DNA of 63,273 nucleotides from Phenylobacterium sp. (GCF_013911965.1 NZ_JACESE010000019.1:1-63273), one strand, 5' to 3'. Counted from the first letter of the stretch, positions 34,148 to 42,550 are shown. Numbers and translations: made by a program. The notes: generated from the sequence alone by a model not told the origin.

Positions 34148-35435
34148 CCAGCACCGCCGCGCCTTCGCCCGGGATGCGGCGCACCCGGGCCCCGCACGCG
34201 CCGAGCTTGGCCTCGAGCCGCTCGAAGCCGCGATCGAGATGATAGACCCGGCTCACCGTCGTCTGCCCCTTGGCCGCCAGCCCGGCGATGACCAGGCTGA
34301 CCGAGGCCCGCAGGTCCGTCGCCATCACCTCGGCCCCGTTCAGCGCGCCGACGCCGGAGACGCGCGCCTCGCCGCCGCGGATCTCGATGTCCGCCCCCAG
34401 CCGCGCCAGTTCTGGCGCGTGCATGAAGCGGTTCTCGAAAATGGTCTCGCGGATCACCGAGCGTCCCTCGGCCAAGGTCATCAGGGCCATGAACTGGGCC
34501 TGCAGGTCGGTGGCGAAGCCCGGATAGGGATCGGTCTCCACCTCGACAGCCTTCAGGCGGGCGCCGTTGCGCTTGATGGTCACGCCGTCGTTGTGGCGGG
34601 TCACGCCGACGCCGGCCTCCTCCATCTTCTCCAGCAGATTGGCGATGAAGTCGCTGCGCGTGCGGGTGATGCGCACCTCGCCGCCGGCCATGGCCGCGGC
34701 CATGGCGTAGGTGCCGGTCTCGATCCGGTCGGGGATGACCGCATGGGTCGTTCCGCCCAGTCGGCTGACGCCCCGGACATGCACCTCCGACTGGCCTGCG
34801 CCCGTGATCTGGGCGCCCATCTTGTTCAGGCAGTCGGCCAGGTCGACGATCTCGGGCTCGCAGGCGCAGTTGCGCAGCACCGTCTCACCCTCGGCCAGGA
34901 CGGCCGCCAGCAGGGCGTGCTCCGTCGCGCCCACGGACACGAACGGGAAGGTGATCTCCGCGCCGGTCAGGCCGCGCGGGGCCTGGGCGTAGACATAGCC
35001 CTCGTGCAGGTCGATGTGCGCGCCCAGCGCCCGCAGCGCCTCAAGGTGCAGGTCCACCGGCCGCGCGCCGATGGTGCAGCCGCCCGGCAGCGACACCTTC
35101 GCCTGGCCCGAACGGGCCAGCAGGGGCCCCAGCACGTTGAACGAGGCGCGCATCTGCCGGACGAGGTCGTAGGGCGCGATCGCGCTGACGATCTCCGGGG
35201 TCTGCAGAATGGTCTCTGCGCCGTCCGCCCCGTCCCGTTCCTCGACCTCCGTCCCCAGACGCGAGAGGAGCTGACCCAGGAACCGGGTGTCGGCCAGGCG
35301 CGGCATATTGGTCAGGCGCAGCGGCTCGTCGGTGAGCAGGCTGGCGGCCATGAGCTTGATCGCGGAGTTCTTGGCGCCGCTGATGGCGATCTCGCCCTCC
35401 AGACGCGCGCCGCCTTCGATGGCGATTCGGTCCAA
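34140..35435 (-). CDS. murA: UDP-N-acetylglucosamine 1-carboxyvinyltransferase
   Basis: Catalyses the first committed step of peptidoglycan synthesis, adding enolpyruvate from PEP to UDP-GlcNAc. The catalytic Cys lies in [16 protein letters not shown]-terminal [22 protein letters not shown] is standard. The start is probably TTG at 35435 (reading [12 protein letters not shown]) with AGGGGG upstream; an ATG 27 bases earlier (35462) is the alternative. About 431 aa. Confidence 0.95.
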   Translation of the reverse strand: MDRIAIEGGARLEGEIAISGAKNSAIKLMAASLLTDEPLRLTNMPRLADTRFLGQLLSRLGTEVEERDGADGAETILQTPEIVSAIAPYDLVRQMRASFNVLGPLLARSGQAKVSLPGGCTIGARPVDLHLEALRALGAHIDLHEGYVYAQAPRGLTGAEITFPFVSVGATEHALLAAVLAEGETVLRNCACEPEIVDLADCLNKMGAQITGAGQSEVHVRGVSRLGGTTHAVIPDRIETGTYAMAAAMAGGEVRITRTRSDFIANLLEKMEEAGVGVTRHNDGVTIKRNGARLKAVEVETDPYPGFATDLQAQFMALMTLAEGRSVIRETIFENRFMHAPELARLGADIEIRGGEARVSGVGALNGAEVMATDLRASVSLVIAGLAAKGQTTVSRVYHLDRGFERLEAKLGACGARVRRIPGEGAAVLDA

Positions 35436-35532
35436 AACCCCCTGCCCTCGCTGACGCCGCATCTTCTGCGGCGGTGAACAACCCAGAGGCGCTTCTAGCG
35501 TGGCGGACCGCCCGCGCAAAGCGGCGCTCCGC

Positions 35533-35694
35533 TCACGAACGCTTGTCGTCCCCGGTTTCGGAGGGCGCGTCGCCGCGCGGACCTTCGCTCTTCGCCGGCG
35601 CCTTGCGCCGCCGCAGGTTGGCGCGCAGGGCCTGTGCGAGCTTGGCCTCGCGCTCGGCCTCCGGCGTGGGCTTCGGCTTGTCGTTCCCCGTCAT
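35533..35694 (-). CDS. small conserved protein, Lys/Arg-rich
   Basis: A 53-aa hydrophilic protein beginning [32 protein letters not shown] (given in parts: [18 protein letters not shown] then RRRKA). The amphipathic helix and the RRRK cluster recur in small alphaproteobacterial hypothetical proteins located upstream of murA. No Shine-Dalgarno sequence is obvious, so the start could be an upstream in-frame ATG at 35712 or 35760. Function unknown. Confidence 0.5.
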   Translation of the reverse strand: MTGNDKPKPTPEAEREAKLAQALRANLRRRKAPAKSEGPRGDAPSETGDDKRS

Positions 35695-35800
35695 GTCCGC
35701 GTCGTTGCGGCGCATCCGATTTGCCGTCAAGGGCGAGAAATCCGGATTTGGGGGCTTCACGGCGCCCGCGGCTTTCGTTATAGCGCCCGCCTCGCCTTTC

Positions 35801-35875
<75 letters not shown>

Positions 35876-35876
35876 T

Positions 35877-35905
35877 GTCTCCCCGGCCCAGCGGGTCGGG
35901 GAGAC
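35877..35905 (+). terminator. hairpin after tRNA-Thr
   Basis: GTCTCCCCG (35877-35885) pairs with 35897-35905; the inner GCCC/GGGT can extend it to 13 bp around loop AGC. It begins two bases after the CCA end. No T-tract follows, so it may serve in tRNA 3' processing as well as termination. Confidence 0.6.
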
Positions 35906-35967
35906 GCCACTCCCAAAATCATCCGGGTCTTATTGACGGCGCGCCTTGTGGACGGCCAAGTGCGTCC

Positions 35968-36525
35968 ATGACGACCTTCACCGCTTTCGCCGGCGGTGCG
36001 CGCATCGCGCACGGATCGGCTTGCGAGGTGGCCCTGGCGCTGAGCGCGCTCGCCCCCGATGCGCCCCCGCCGCTGGTCCTGGACGACGCCACCGGCAAGG
36101 CCGCCGACCTCGATCTGCGCGGCGGACCCGAGGCGATCCGGCGCCGCTACCCGGCGCCCGAAGCTCCGGAGCCGAAACCCGGCCGCGGGCGGCCGAAGCT
36201 CGGCGTCGTTCCGCGCGAGGTCACCCTCCTGCCCCGCCACTGGGAGTGGCTCGCCCGCCAGCCTGGCGGCGCCTCGGCGGCCCTTCGCCGACTCGTCGAG
36301 TCGGCGCGCCGCGAAGGCGGCTCGGCCGAGGATCTCCGTGTGCGACGCGAGCGCGCCTACAGCGCCATGGCGGCCCTCGCCGGCGATGCTCCGGGGTTCG
36401 AGGAGGCGAGCCGCGCCCTGTTCGCCGGCGATCGCCCGCGGCTGGAGGCGCAGATCGCGATCTGGCCCGGCGACATCCAGGCCTATGTGCTCGCCCGCCT
36501 CGACGACTCAGCGGCCCTCGACTGA
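35968..36525 (+). CDS. DUF2239 family protein
   Basis: A 185-aa protein of the DUF2239 family. N-terminal FTAFAGGARIAHG and central GRGRPKLGVVPREVTLLPRHWEWLARQPGGASAALRRLVESAR (shortened here: LGVVPREVTLLPRHW) are typical; the central part resembles a ribbon-helix-helix-like or DNA-associated segment. Function unknown. It ends 18 bases into the convergent Rz1-like gene. Confidence 0.8.
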   Translation: MTTFTAFAGGARIAHGSACEVALALSALAPDAPPPLVLDDATGKAADLDLRGGPEAIRRRYPAPEAPEPKPGRGRPKLGVVPREVTLLPRHWEWLARQPGGASAALRRLVESARREGGSAEDLRVRRERAYSAMAALAGDAPGFEEASRALFAGDRPRLEAQIAIWPGDIQAYVLARLDDSAALD

Positions 36526-36795
36526 GCGCGCCTCCAGCGCGTGCTCAGCCGCATGCGTGTCCACGGCGAGCTTCCGAGCCGCGTCGCAGGCCACCAGTTG
36601 CGCGCCTCGCATCACATAGCCGATCTCCAGATCGGCGAAGCTCGGAGCTTCAGGAAGGACGTAGAGGGCGCACGGCCTTTGCGCCTCAAGGGGCATGGAG
36701 AGCTGCGGCGCAGCCCTCGAGAGCGGGAGCTGCGGCGCACAGCTGGCGATCGGCCAGGCGCAGGCGGTCAGCACGATCAGGATCAAGCGGCGCAT
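36508..36795 (-). CDS. Rz1-like outer-membrane spanin lipoprotein
   Basis: A 95-aa small lipoprotein. A lipobox IASC is at residues 16-19 after a hydrophobic leader. The following LSMPLEAQRPCALYVLPEAPSFADLEIGY and GAQLVACDAARKLA (PCxxxxLPE ... C pattern) match LysC/Rz1-type phage o-spanins, which span the periplasm with an i-spanin to disrupt the outer membrane. The start lies 110 bases inside the upstream Rz-like gene in a different frame, the arrangement of overlapping Rz/Rz1 pairs. Assigned on pattern and position, not homology search. Confidence 0.7.
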   Translation of the reverse strand: MRRLILIVLTACAWPIASCAPQLPLSRAAPQLSMPLEAQRPCALYVLPEAPSFADLEIGYVMRGAQLVACDAARKLAVDTHAAEHALEARSVEGR

Positions 36796-37063
36796 TCGCG
36801 TCCTCCGCGTTCAGGGCCTTCGGAATGGCGGCCGCGGCGATCCGCTCGGCGGCGCGCACGGGAACCTGCTGGGCCGCGACGCGGGCGGCGGCGTCCCGTT
36901 CGCCCTCCGCCTCCAGGGCGTGCCGGTCCGCCGCCGACTGCGCGGCGGCCACCTCGGCCCGCAGGCGCCGCGACGCATCGGCGCGTCCATCCAGATAGAG
37001 GGCGAGCCCACAGATCAGCAGAACGCCCGCGAGGCTCGCCCAGAGCGTGAGGCGCCAAGTCAT
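36686..37063 (-). CDS. Rz-like inner-membrane spanin
   Basis: A 125-aa protein with one N-terminal membrane helix (residues 7-25, LWASLAGVLLICGLALYLD) followed by a charged helical, probably coiled-coil stretch (RRLRAEVAAAQSAADRHALEAEGERDAAARV in short pieces). This is the standard layout of phage i-spanins. It starts 4 bases before the endolysin stop (ATGA at 37060-37063) and contains the Rz1-like start, so the three genes form one lysis cassette. Confidence 0.7.
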   Translation of the reverse strand: MTWRLTLWASLAGVLLICGLALYLDGRADASRRLRAEVAAAQSAADRHALEAEGERDAAARVAAQQVPVRAAERIAAAAIPKALNAEDANAPLDPDRADRLRLADRQLCAAAPALEGCAAALHAP

Positions 37064-37521
37064 GGGCGCAGCCCCGCCCGATAGCGTCCGCCCTCGTAAG
37101 TCATCACCTGGCGCCGCCAGCGGCCGCCCAGGCCCAGATGCACCCAGCGGCCGTTCTCCTCTATCAGCTGGTCGAACCGCAGATCCGAGGCCGCGATCGC
37201 CCGGCAGATCTCGCGCGGCGTCCCGAAGGCCGGGCAGATGAAGTCCGCCGCCTCCCCCCGCATGTGGGCGCTGGTCGCCGAACCGCCGACCGCGCGGTTC
37301 ACCTCCGGCGAGCGATAGCCGCTCGTCACCAGGATCGGGCGGTTCCCAAGCAGGGCGCGCACCGTCTCCAGAATCCGGGCCGTCTCCGTCAGCCGCGTCA
37401 GCACGGGCGGCGGCGGATCATTCGACAGTCCGCGCTGCTGCGTGGCGGTCAGTTCCTCCAGCGGCGCCAGGGCCGCCACCGCCTCGCGCGGATCCTTCCG
37501 CCTGCGAACCGCCCGCGCCAT
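37060..37521 (-). CDS. M15-family D,D-carboxypeptidase endolysin
   Basis: A 153-aa soluble peptidase of the M15A family, the common phage endolysin type. Zinc ligands: SAHMRGEAADF (SxHxxGxAxD) near residues 94-104 and WVHLGLG near the C-terminus; SGYRSPEVNRAVGG (near 80) is family-typical. No signal peptide, as expected when a holin releases it; no holin gene is recognised nearby. GAGGTGG precedes ATG 37521. First gene of the lysis cassette with the two spanins. Confidence 0.82.
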   Translation of the reverse strand: MARAVRRRKDPREAVAALAPLEELTATQQRGLSNDPPPPVLTRLTETARILETVRALLGNRPILVTSGYRSPEVNRAVGGSATSAHMRGEAADFICPAFGTPREICRAIAASDLRFDQLIEENGRWVHLGLGGRWRRQVMTYEGGRYRAGLRP

Positions 37522-37895
37522 CGCCACCTCACTCTTCTGAAAACCAACGGGGCCGTCCGCCCCGCGCCCGCTCCGCGCCTCACGAGAGGCGCGCCGATGG
37601 CTCCTGGAGCCGGGCGCGGGGCTCCTGCGGCGCATGAAGAAGCCGCCGCCCCGGGCCTCGTCCCATCGCCGCCGCCCGCGGGGGAGGACACGAACGGCAG
37701 CGGAACATCAGGCGCGCGTCCGCGGCCGGAGCTTGAGAGGACGCTCCAGCGCCGCCTGCGCCATCAGCGCAGCCGCCACACCTGACTTTGCGAAAACCCG
37801 GAAAACCGCGAGGCGAACCCGCCCCGCCGCGGCGTCCCTCAGCGCCTCAGACGCAAGAACGACCCATACCCAGAAGCTACCAAATCCTCAGGGGA
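37522..37895. other. gap upstream of the endolysin
   Basis: About 370 bp with no supported gene. On the minus strand a very short reading frame starting MAQAALERPLKLRPR (about 37720-37775) may be a relic. The gap must contain the promoter of the lysis cassette; no operator resembling the TGTA-N7-TACA of the S24 repressor was seen in it. Confidence 0.4.
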
Positions 37896-37991
37896 ATGCA
37901 AGAACATTTAGAGAACATCTCAGCGAACGCCAATGACGCCCATTCCTGCTTGCGCCGCTTGGTGGACCTCCTCATGCTCCGGGCGGACTGA
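37896..37991 (+). CDS. very small protein, unknown
   Basis: A possible 31-aa protein, MQEHLENISANANDAHSCLRR followed by LVDLLMLRAD. Its DNA is richer in A/T than the neighbours, and CAGGGGA lies directly before the start, though very close. It could be a phage-derived regulatory peptide or a chance reading frame; I know of no family. Confidence 0.3.
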   Translation: MQEHLENISANANDAHSCLRRLVDLLMLRAD

Positions 37992-38091
37992 CGGGGAAGG
38001 GTAAGATCGGCTGGCCGCGTCGCAAAGGGAACACCACCCCGAGGCTCGACCGGTGGCTGGCGAGCCGGGCATATCCCCTGAAGGAGATCAC

Positions 38092-38286
38092 ATGTACCAG
38101 TGTTGCTTCTGCGGCGAATCCATTTCCCGGAAGGACGCGGGCGCTGTCTCCATCGGCATCTGGACGATCCAACGCAAGGATCCGCCGGGGCAGAACGTGT
38201 TCGCGCACAATCGCTGTCTTGCGGAGAAGTTCGGGCCGACGCTGCACCCCTCCGTGCCGTTCGATGCAGAGGCCTTCCTCGACTGA
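38092..38286 (+). CDS. small CxxC protein, unknown
   Basis: A 64-aa protein. MYQCCFCGESISRKD holds a Cys cluster (C4, C5, C7 with FCG) that could bind zinc, and the second part IGIWTIQRKDPPGQNVFAHNRCLAEKF ends with a further Cys near His-Asn-Arg. The start ATG 38092 has AAGGAGA 6 bases upstream, a very strong site. I do not recognise the family. Confidence 0.65.
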   Translation: MYQCCFCGESISRKDAGAVSIGIWTIQRKDPPGQNVFAHNRCLAEKFGPTLHPSVPFDAEAFLD

Positions 38287-38302
38287 GCTCGCGGGCCGCC
38301 GC

Positions 38303-38746
38303 TCAACGCGACGCATAAGCCGCCATCAGCCGGCCGAAGTCCGCCGGCTGCGGGAAGCCCGCGAACCCTTCCACCGCTGGCGTGCTCGCCCAGGGCAGCT
38401 TCTCAGCCGTCATCGTCTCCATGAAGGGCTCCAGCCCCGAGGGGTCGTCGAACAGGGTCGAGCGGACATTGACGAAGCCCTCGGCGCCCTCCGGCCGCGT
38501 GAACATCCAGCTCATGCAGTGCGGGCAGAAGAAGTGCCGCGTCGCCCCGTGCAGCCCGCCGATCACCGGCTCGCCCGCCGTGACCTCGAAGTCGTCGGCG
38601 GCGAAGAGCGCGCTCAACGAAAAGGCGCTGGCCGTCATCTGCTGACAGCCGCGGCAATGGCAGGCCATCGTCACCTTCGGCGCCCCGCTCACGCGAAACC
38701 GCACCTGGCCGCACCGGCATCCGCCCTCTCGCGACATCGTCCCCAT
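38303..38746 (-). CDS. GFA family (glutathione-dependent formaldehyde-activating enzyme-like) protein
   Basis: A 147-aa zinc-binding protein. The Cys ligands are in GGCRCGQVRFRV (residues 9-20), CHCRGCQQM (near 30) and FFCPHCMSW (near 92), the Mss4-like layout of GFA proteins. It may spontaneously or enzymatically link glutathione and formaldehyde, but many members have other roles. GGAGG precedes ATG 38746. It is convergent with the small CxxC gene, 16 bases apart. Confidence 0.88.
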   Translation of the reverse strand: MGTMSREGGCRCGQVRFRVSGAPKVTMACHCRGCQQMTASAFSLSALFAADDFEVTAGEPVIGGLHGATRHFFCPHCMSWMFTRPEGAEGFVNVRSTLFDDPSGLEPFMETMTAEKLPWASTPAVEGFAGFPQPADFGRLMAAYASR

Positions 38747-38860
38747 GGCCCTCGCCTCCTCAGCTTCAACCGCCCGCCATGTGCGCAGCCGAAGGCGGAG
38801 CCGTCCAGGGCGGGGATCGCTCCTGACCGCGGCGTCCCCGGCGGCTCTCAGATTGGGCTT

Positions 38861-38884
38861 GAGCTGGAGCCTCGCTCCAGGCTC
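38861..38884. promoter_or_regulatory. hairpin in the purC leader
   Basis: CTGGAGC (38864-38870) pairs with GCTCCAG (38874-38880) around loop CTC, and GAG/CTC extend the stem past a bulged G. It lies about 75 bases upstream of the purC ATG. It could be part of a 5' leader or a barrier to transcription from upstream. No known riboswitch is recognised. Confidence 0.35.
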
Positions 38885-38958
38885 ATAAGGCGCTGCGCCG
38901 CGAGGCGCCCAGAGACAGACCGCCCCTTCCGACCCTGCCGAGACTGCGAGTCGCCGCC

Positions 38959-39960
38959 ATGCCCACCATCGACGAAGCCCGCCTCTCGGCCAGCGCCCAT
39001 CAGGTCCTGCGCGAGGCCATCGACCCGGCCCTGCCCGGCCTCTACCGCGGCAAGGTGCGCGACAATTACGACCTGCCCGACGGCCGGCGCATCCTGGTCA
39101 CCTCCGACCGCCTGTCGGCCTTCGACCGCGTGCTCTGCCACATCCCGTTCAAGGGCCAGGTGCTGAACGGCGTCGCCCGCTGGGCCTTCGAACAGACCGC
39201 CGACATCTGTCCCAACCATGTGCTCGACTATCCCGACCCCAACATCGTCGTCGGCCGCCGCCTGCAGATCCTGCCCGTCGAGATCGTCGTCCGCGGCTAC
39301 CTCGCGGGCACGACCAGCACCTCGATCCTGACCATGTACAAGGCCGGCCGCCGCCAGATGTACGGCCAGACCCTGCCCGACGGCCTGAAGCCCAACCAGG
39401 CGCTCGACCGCCCGATCATCACCCCCACCAGCAAGGCCGACGACGGCGCCCACGACGAGCCGCTGACCGCCGACGACATTCTCTCGCGCGGCCTGCTCAC
39501 CCCGTCCCAGTGGGATCAGATCGGCGAAACCGCGCTGGCCCTCTTCGCCCGCGGCCAGGCGTTGGCCGCCGAACGGGGGCTGATCCTGGCCGACACCAAG
39601 TACGAGTTCGGCCTCGACGCCGACGGGACCCTCCGCCTGGCCGACGAGATCCACACCCCCGACTCCAGCCGCTACTGGCGCGCCGACACCTATCCCCAGC
39701 GCCTGGCCGCCGGCGAACGTCCCGACAGCTTCGACAAGGACGTCATCCGCGACTGGGTGGCCGCCCGCTGCGACCCCTATGCCGACGCCATCCCCGACAT
39801 CCCGCCGGAGCTGATCTGGAAGACGGCGCTCACCTATGTCGAAGCCTATGAGCGGATCACCGGCCAGACCTTCGCCCCGCCGAAGCCGACGCCGCCGGTG
39901 CAGGACCGCGTGATGGCCGCCCTGGCGAAGTTCCACGACGCCGCTTCCGCGAAAGCCTGA
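38959..39960 (+). CDS. purC: phosphoribosylaminoimidazole-succinocarboxamide synthase, long form
   Basis: SAICAR synthetase of de novo purine synthesis (ATP-dependent ligation of aspartate to CAIR). At 333 aa it is the longer, yeast Ade1-like form rather than the 237-aa E. coli type. The core has GKVRDNYDL (near 30), [22 protein letters not shown], and [12 protein letters not shown], all standard. No Shine-Dalgarno is obvious upstream. rpiB follows at 11 bases on the same strand and probably shares the transcript. Confidence 0.95.
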   Translation: MPTIDEARLSASAHQVLREAIDPALPGLYRGKVRDNYDLPDGRRILVTSDRLSAFDRVLCHIPFKGQVLNGVARWAFEQTADICPNHVLDYPDPNIVVGRRLQILPVEIVVRGYLAGTTSTSILTMYKAGRRQMYGQTLPDGLKPNQALDRPIITPTSKADDGAHDEPLTADDILSRGLLTPSQWDQIGETALALFARGQALAAERGLILADTKYEFGLDADGTLRLADEIHTPDSSRYWRADTYPQRLAAGERPDSFDKDVIRDWVAARCDPYADAIPDIPPELIWKTALTYVEAYERITGQTFAPPKPTPPVQDRVMAALAKFHDAASAKA

Positions 39961-39971
39961 GCCGCCCGCCC

Positions 39972-40421
39972 ATGACGCCGAACCGACGGATCGTCCTCTC
40001 CAGCGACCACACGGCCATCGCCCTGCGCCAGGCCATCGCCGCCCACATCGCCGACCACGGCTGGGAACCCCTCGACATCGGTCCCACGACGCCGGACAGC
40101 ACGGACTACCCTCGCCATGGCGAAGCCGCCGCCCGCCGCGTCGCCTCCGGCGACAGCCGCTTCGGCATCATCCTCTGCGGGACAGGCCAGGGGATCATGA
40201 TGGCCGCCAACAAGGTGAAGGGCGTCCGCTGCGGCGTCTGCGCCGAGCCCTATTCCGCCGCCATGATCCGCGCCCACAACGACGCCAACATGCTGGCCCT
40301 GGGCGCCCGCGTCGTCGGCCAAGCCCTGGCGCTCGCCATCGTCGACGCCTTCCTCACCACCGATTTCGAAGCCGGCCGCCACGCTCCGCGCGTGGAGATG
40401 ATCAAGGCGCTGGAGGGGTAG
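39972..40421 (+). CDS. rpiB: ribose-5-phosphate isomerase B-type sugar-phosphate isomerase
   Basis: A 149-aa RpiB/LacAB-family enzyme interconverting ribose 5-phosphate and ribulose 5-phosphate. SSDHTAIALR (near 10), ILCGTGQGIMMAANK (Cys and anion hole, near 64-78) and CAEPYSAAMIRAHNDANMLALGAR are diagnostic. It links the pentose phosphate pool to purine synthesis, fitting its place just behind purC. Confidence 0.93.
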   Translation: MTPNRRIVLSSDHTAIALRQAIAAHIADHGWEPLDIGPTTPDSTDYPRHGEAAARRVASGDSRFGIILCGTGQGIMMAANKVKGVRCGVCAEPYSAAMIRAHNDANMLALGARVVGQALALAIVDAFLTTDFEAGRHAPRVEMIKALEG

Positions 40422-40441
40422 GATCGCGGCCGAAGATGATC

Positions 40442-40981
40442 CTATCGCCGTTCGCCATAGCGGTTCGGCCCGGGGGAGCCTGGCAAGGCGAGAAGGACGA
40501 TCAGCCCAAGCACGGCGAGCCCGTAAAGCGCATGCGCCGCTGCCGCACTGTCGAACAGCCAGTGTGTGGGAAAGTCCTCGTACCACGTGACCCAGAAGGC
40601 GCCCATGCCGTATTCGGCGAACGGAATGGGGAGCAGTCCCCAGCGCGCCGAGCGGCCGATATCATGAAGGCGCCGCGCGACGGCGGCCGCCATCAGAGCG
40701 TAGTAGCTGACGGTCGTCAGGAGCGTGAAAAGCATGAACTTCTGCGTCGCGGCGTCGAAATGCTCGTCTAGCCGGTCCAGCAGTTCGCTCGACGGCTCTG
40801 CGCCCGCTTGAATGGCGAACATGGCCTCCATCAGCGGATAGGTGATCAGAACACCCCCCGCAAAGCCCACCGAGACGTACAGCCCGAGGACCATGGCGGC
40901 GAAGAGCCAGAACTCCCCCAGCGTATCCCGTCCCCCAAAATCCCGCAGCCGGCGGAAACCGCCGATAACCTCATTCCGCAT
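40442..40981 (-). CDS. DUF805 family membrane protein
   Basis: A 179-aa integral membrane protein with about four hydrophobic segments (near 27-45, 85-105, 120-140, 150-168). The motif ARRLHDIGRSARWGLLP, here in the middle, is the DUF805 hallmark. Function unknown. The start at 40981 fits the start of the first amphipathic stretch. Confidence 0.85.
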   Translation of the reverse strand: MRNEVIGGFRRLRDFGGRDTLGEFWLFAAMVLGLYVSVGFAGGVLITYPLMEAMFAIQAGAEPSSELLDRLDEHFDAATQKFMLFTLLTTVSYYALMAAAVARRLHDIGRSARWGLLPIPFAEYGMGAFWVTWYEDFPTHWLFDSAAAAHALYGLAVLGLIVLLALPGSPGPNRYGERR

Positions 40982-41059
40982 GCCCGCACCCCCGCCTGAT
41001 GCGCGTATGTAGAGCGCAGCTTGGCCATTCGGACCAGCCCGCTGAGCCACCTCGGCGCC

Positions 41060-41290
41060 TACGGCGTCATCTCCATCGCCAAATCCCCCAGCACCGCATC
41101 GATCGTCCGCCGCCCCGCCGCGGCGATCGCCTCGTTCTTCCCGCGATAGTAGGAAGCGCCAGCACGCCCTCGATCAGGGCCCAGGCCCGCCCGCGCCGCC
41201 AGGTGGCCGCGGCGCCCGCACGGCCAGTTCCTCGCCCAGCCGGCACATGTCGTGATCGGCGCTGTCGGCGCTCACGCGCGAAACCGCCCG
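41060..41290 (-). pseudogene. decayed gene remnant, family uncertain
   Basis: Three short stretches of protein-like sequence lie in different minus-strand frames: RAVSRVSADSADHDMCRLGE (upper end), AWALIEGVLAL (middle) and YYRGKNEAIAAAGRRTIDAVL ending at a TAG at 41060. They read as parts of one protein broken by at least two frameshifts. A regulator C-terminus is possible, but the family is not identified. Confidence 0.5.
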
Positions 41291-41388
41291 CGCGACAGCC
41301 CTGGGGCCTCGTCATCAGCTATGTCGTCGATCCCTCCGGCGTCCTCTGACACGTCGCCCAGCGCCGCCCAGGCGAGATCAGCGACTAA
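41278..41388 (+). pseudogene. VOC/glyoxalase C-terminal remnant
   Basis: The frame reads PPARQPWGLVISYVVDPSGVL, a TGA at 41347-41349 where Trp is expected, then HVAQRRPGEISD and TAA. The PWG...SYVxDPxGxLW pattern is the conserved end of VOC glyoxalase-like proteins. No N-terminal half is present, so it is a truncated, nonsense-broken remnant next to another decayed gene. Confidence 0.55.
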
Positions 41389-41971
41389 CAGCGCACTCAT
41401 CCCCCGCCAGCAGGTCGAGCGCCACGCCGAGCAGCGCCTCCAGTTCGATCACCGCGCGTTCGCCTCGCGCCGCCTCGCGGGGGGTCAGCTCGCGGCCGCA
41501 GACGAGGTCGCAGGCGGCGACGAGTTGCGGCTGGTTCCACAGGCGCGTGCGGAGCGCCGCGAGCCGCGCGGCCGCCTGGGCCGAGCCTTCGGCGGCCATC
41601 AGCAAGACCTCCTCCCGCGCGCCCGGCCCAGCGGGGCCCCCACCGCCCGGTCGCACGTCGAGGGTGGAGCGGATCGCCCCCTCCCGCGCCGACCGGCGAT
41701 AGAGGACGCCGTATCGCTCGCCCGCGCTCTTCTGCCGGGCGCTGATCTTCCCCTTGCGCGCCAGCCAGTCGAGCCCCGCCTGGCGCTTGTAGGGCGTGGC
41801 CCGCGCCGCATGGGCCGGCGCCTCGAACGCCGCGCCGCGGGCGGCCGACAGGGCCACCGTCTCGGCCACGCCCGCCTCCACCGCTGCGGCCTCGGCCTTG
41901 GTGCGGGCCCGCCGCTCGGCCGCCAGCAATTGTTCCCGCGCCCGCAGCGCAGGGTCGAAGATCCTCGCCAT
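41378..41971 (-). CDS. third gene of the repressor-linked operon, DUF6456-like layout
   Basis: A 197-aa soluble protein. A basic helical N-terminus (AREQLLAAERRARTK) is followed by GLDWLARKGKISARQKSAGE near residues 66-85 and a C-terminal helical part (NQPQLVAACDLVCGRELTPRE, then LEALLGVALDLLAGDE). The LxWLxxxGxIsxxQxxAGE pattern resembles DUF6456-type proteins of Alphaproteobacteria and phage-linked regulators. It lies 11 bases after the 73-aa gene. Function unknown; DNA binding is possible. Confidence 0.65.
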   Translation of the reverse strand: MARIFDPALRAREQLLAAERRARTKAEAAAVEAGVAETVALSAARGAAFEAPAHAARATPYKRQAGLDWLARKGKISARQKSAGERYGVLYRRSAREGAIRSTLDVRPGGGGPAGPGAREEVLLMAAEGSAQAAARLAALRTRLWNQPQLVAACDLVCGRELTPREAARGERAVIELEALLGVALDLLAGDECAVSR

Positions 41972-41982
41972 CGCTGTTCCCC

Positions 41983-42204
41983 CTATGGCCGGCCGCGGGA
42001 GACCACGGCGTCGGCCAGCCGGTAGACCGCCTCGCCGGCCGCCCGGTCCCCCTCCAGGATCACCAGGCCCGCCGCCGTGTGGGCCAGCAGCTCCTTCAGG
42101 AACTGCGCCCGCGCGCCGGGCGTGCGATCGCCCAGGGCGCGGGCCACCAGGGCGCCGGCGTCCTCGGGCGCGCCCTCCGCCGCCCCTTCTATCGCCACCC
42201 TCAT
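41983..42204 (-). CDS. second gene of the repressor-linked operon, unknown
   Basis: A 73-aa mostly helical protein (LVARALGDRTPGARAQFLKEL, then VYRLADAVVSRGRP). I do not recognise a family. Its ATG overlaps the stop of the upstream gene by 4 bases and the next gene follows at 11 bases, so the three minus-strand genes form one operon divergent from the S24 repressor. Confidence 0.65.
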   Translation of the reverse strand: MRVAIEGAAEGAPEDAGALVARALGDRTPGARAQFLKELLAHTAAGLVILEGDRAAGEAVYRLADAVVSRGRP

Positions 42205-42542
42205 CGCGAAGCCTCCGGCCAGACGAGCGGCAGGCCGACGCAGACGCCGGTCCGGCCGATCCGCCGCTCGGTCAGGGCGGGAAAACCGCCCTGCCCCATC
42301 ACCGCGGCCACATGCCTGTCGTGCCGGGCGAACTTGGGCTGCGCCTCGCCGGCGCCCCGCGCCACCTGGCCGCGGAAGGCCTTCTCCATGTTGCGCATCG
42401 CCCGCGGGCCGAGGCGGAGAAAGGCGCCGGCCTGGGCCGAGGTGGCCCCGCCTCGCCGCAGGTTCGCATAGTCGCCGAGGGCGGGCAGGCTGGGCGGCTT
42501 GGACTTCGGGGCCGCCGCCCGGATGTGATCTGACGTTTCCAT
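42201..42542 (-). CDS. first gene of the repressor-linked operon, possible helix-turn-helix protein
   Basis: A 113-aa protein. The stretch GDYANLRRGGATSAQAGAFL followed by RLGPRAMRNMEKAFRG looks like a helix-turn-helix, while the C-terminus VGLPLVWPEASR is not recognised. The start is 42542, or 42566 (MYEKYTQAM), which would overlap operator O1 at 42551-42565. No Shine-Dalgarno is obvious. It is transcribed away from the S24 repressor, whose operators O1 and O2 lie at its promoter. Confidence 0.65.
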   Translation of the reverse strand: METSDHIRAAAPKSKPPSLPALGDYANLRRGGATSAQAGAFLRLGPRAMRNMEKAFRGQVARGAGEAQPKFARHDRHVAAVMGQGGFPALTERRIGRTGVCVGLPLVWPEASR

Positions 42543-42550
42543 GGCCTGAG

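Noticed and set aside
36059-36619. Plus-strand frame overlapping the DUF2239 gene
   Set aside because: Out-of-frame shadow with Arg/Ser/Pro bias and no start signal.
41067-41315. 82-aa minus-strand frame as a real gene
   Set aside because: Frames either side show better protein-like sequence broken by frameshifts, so it is part of a decayed gene.
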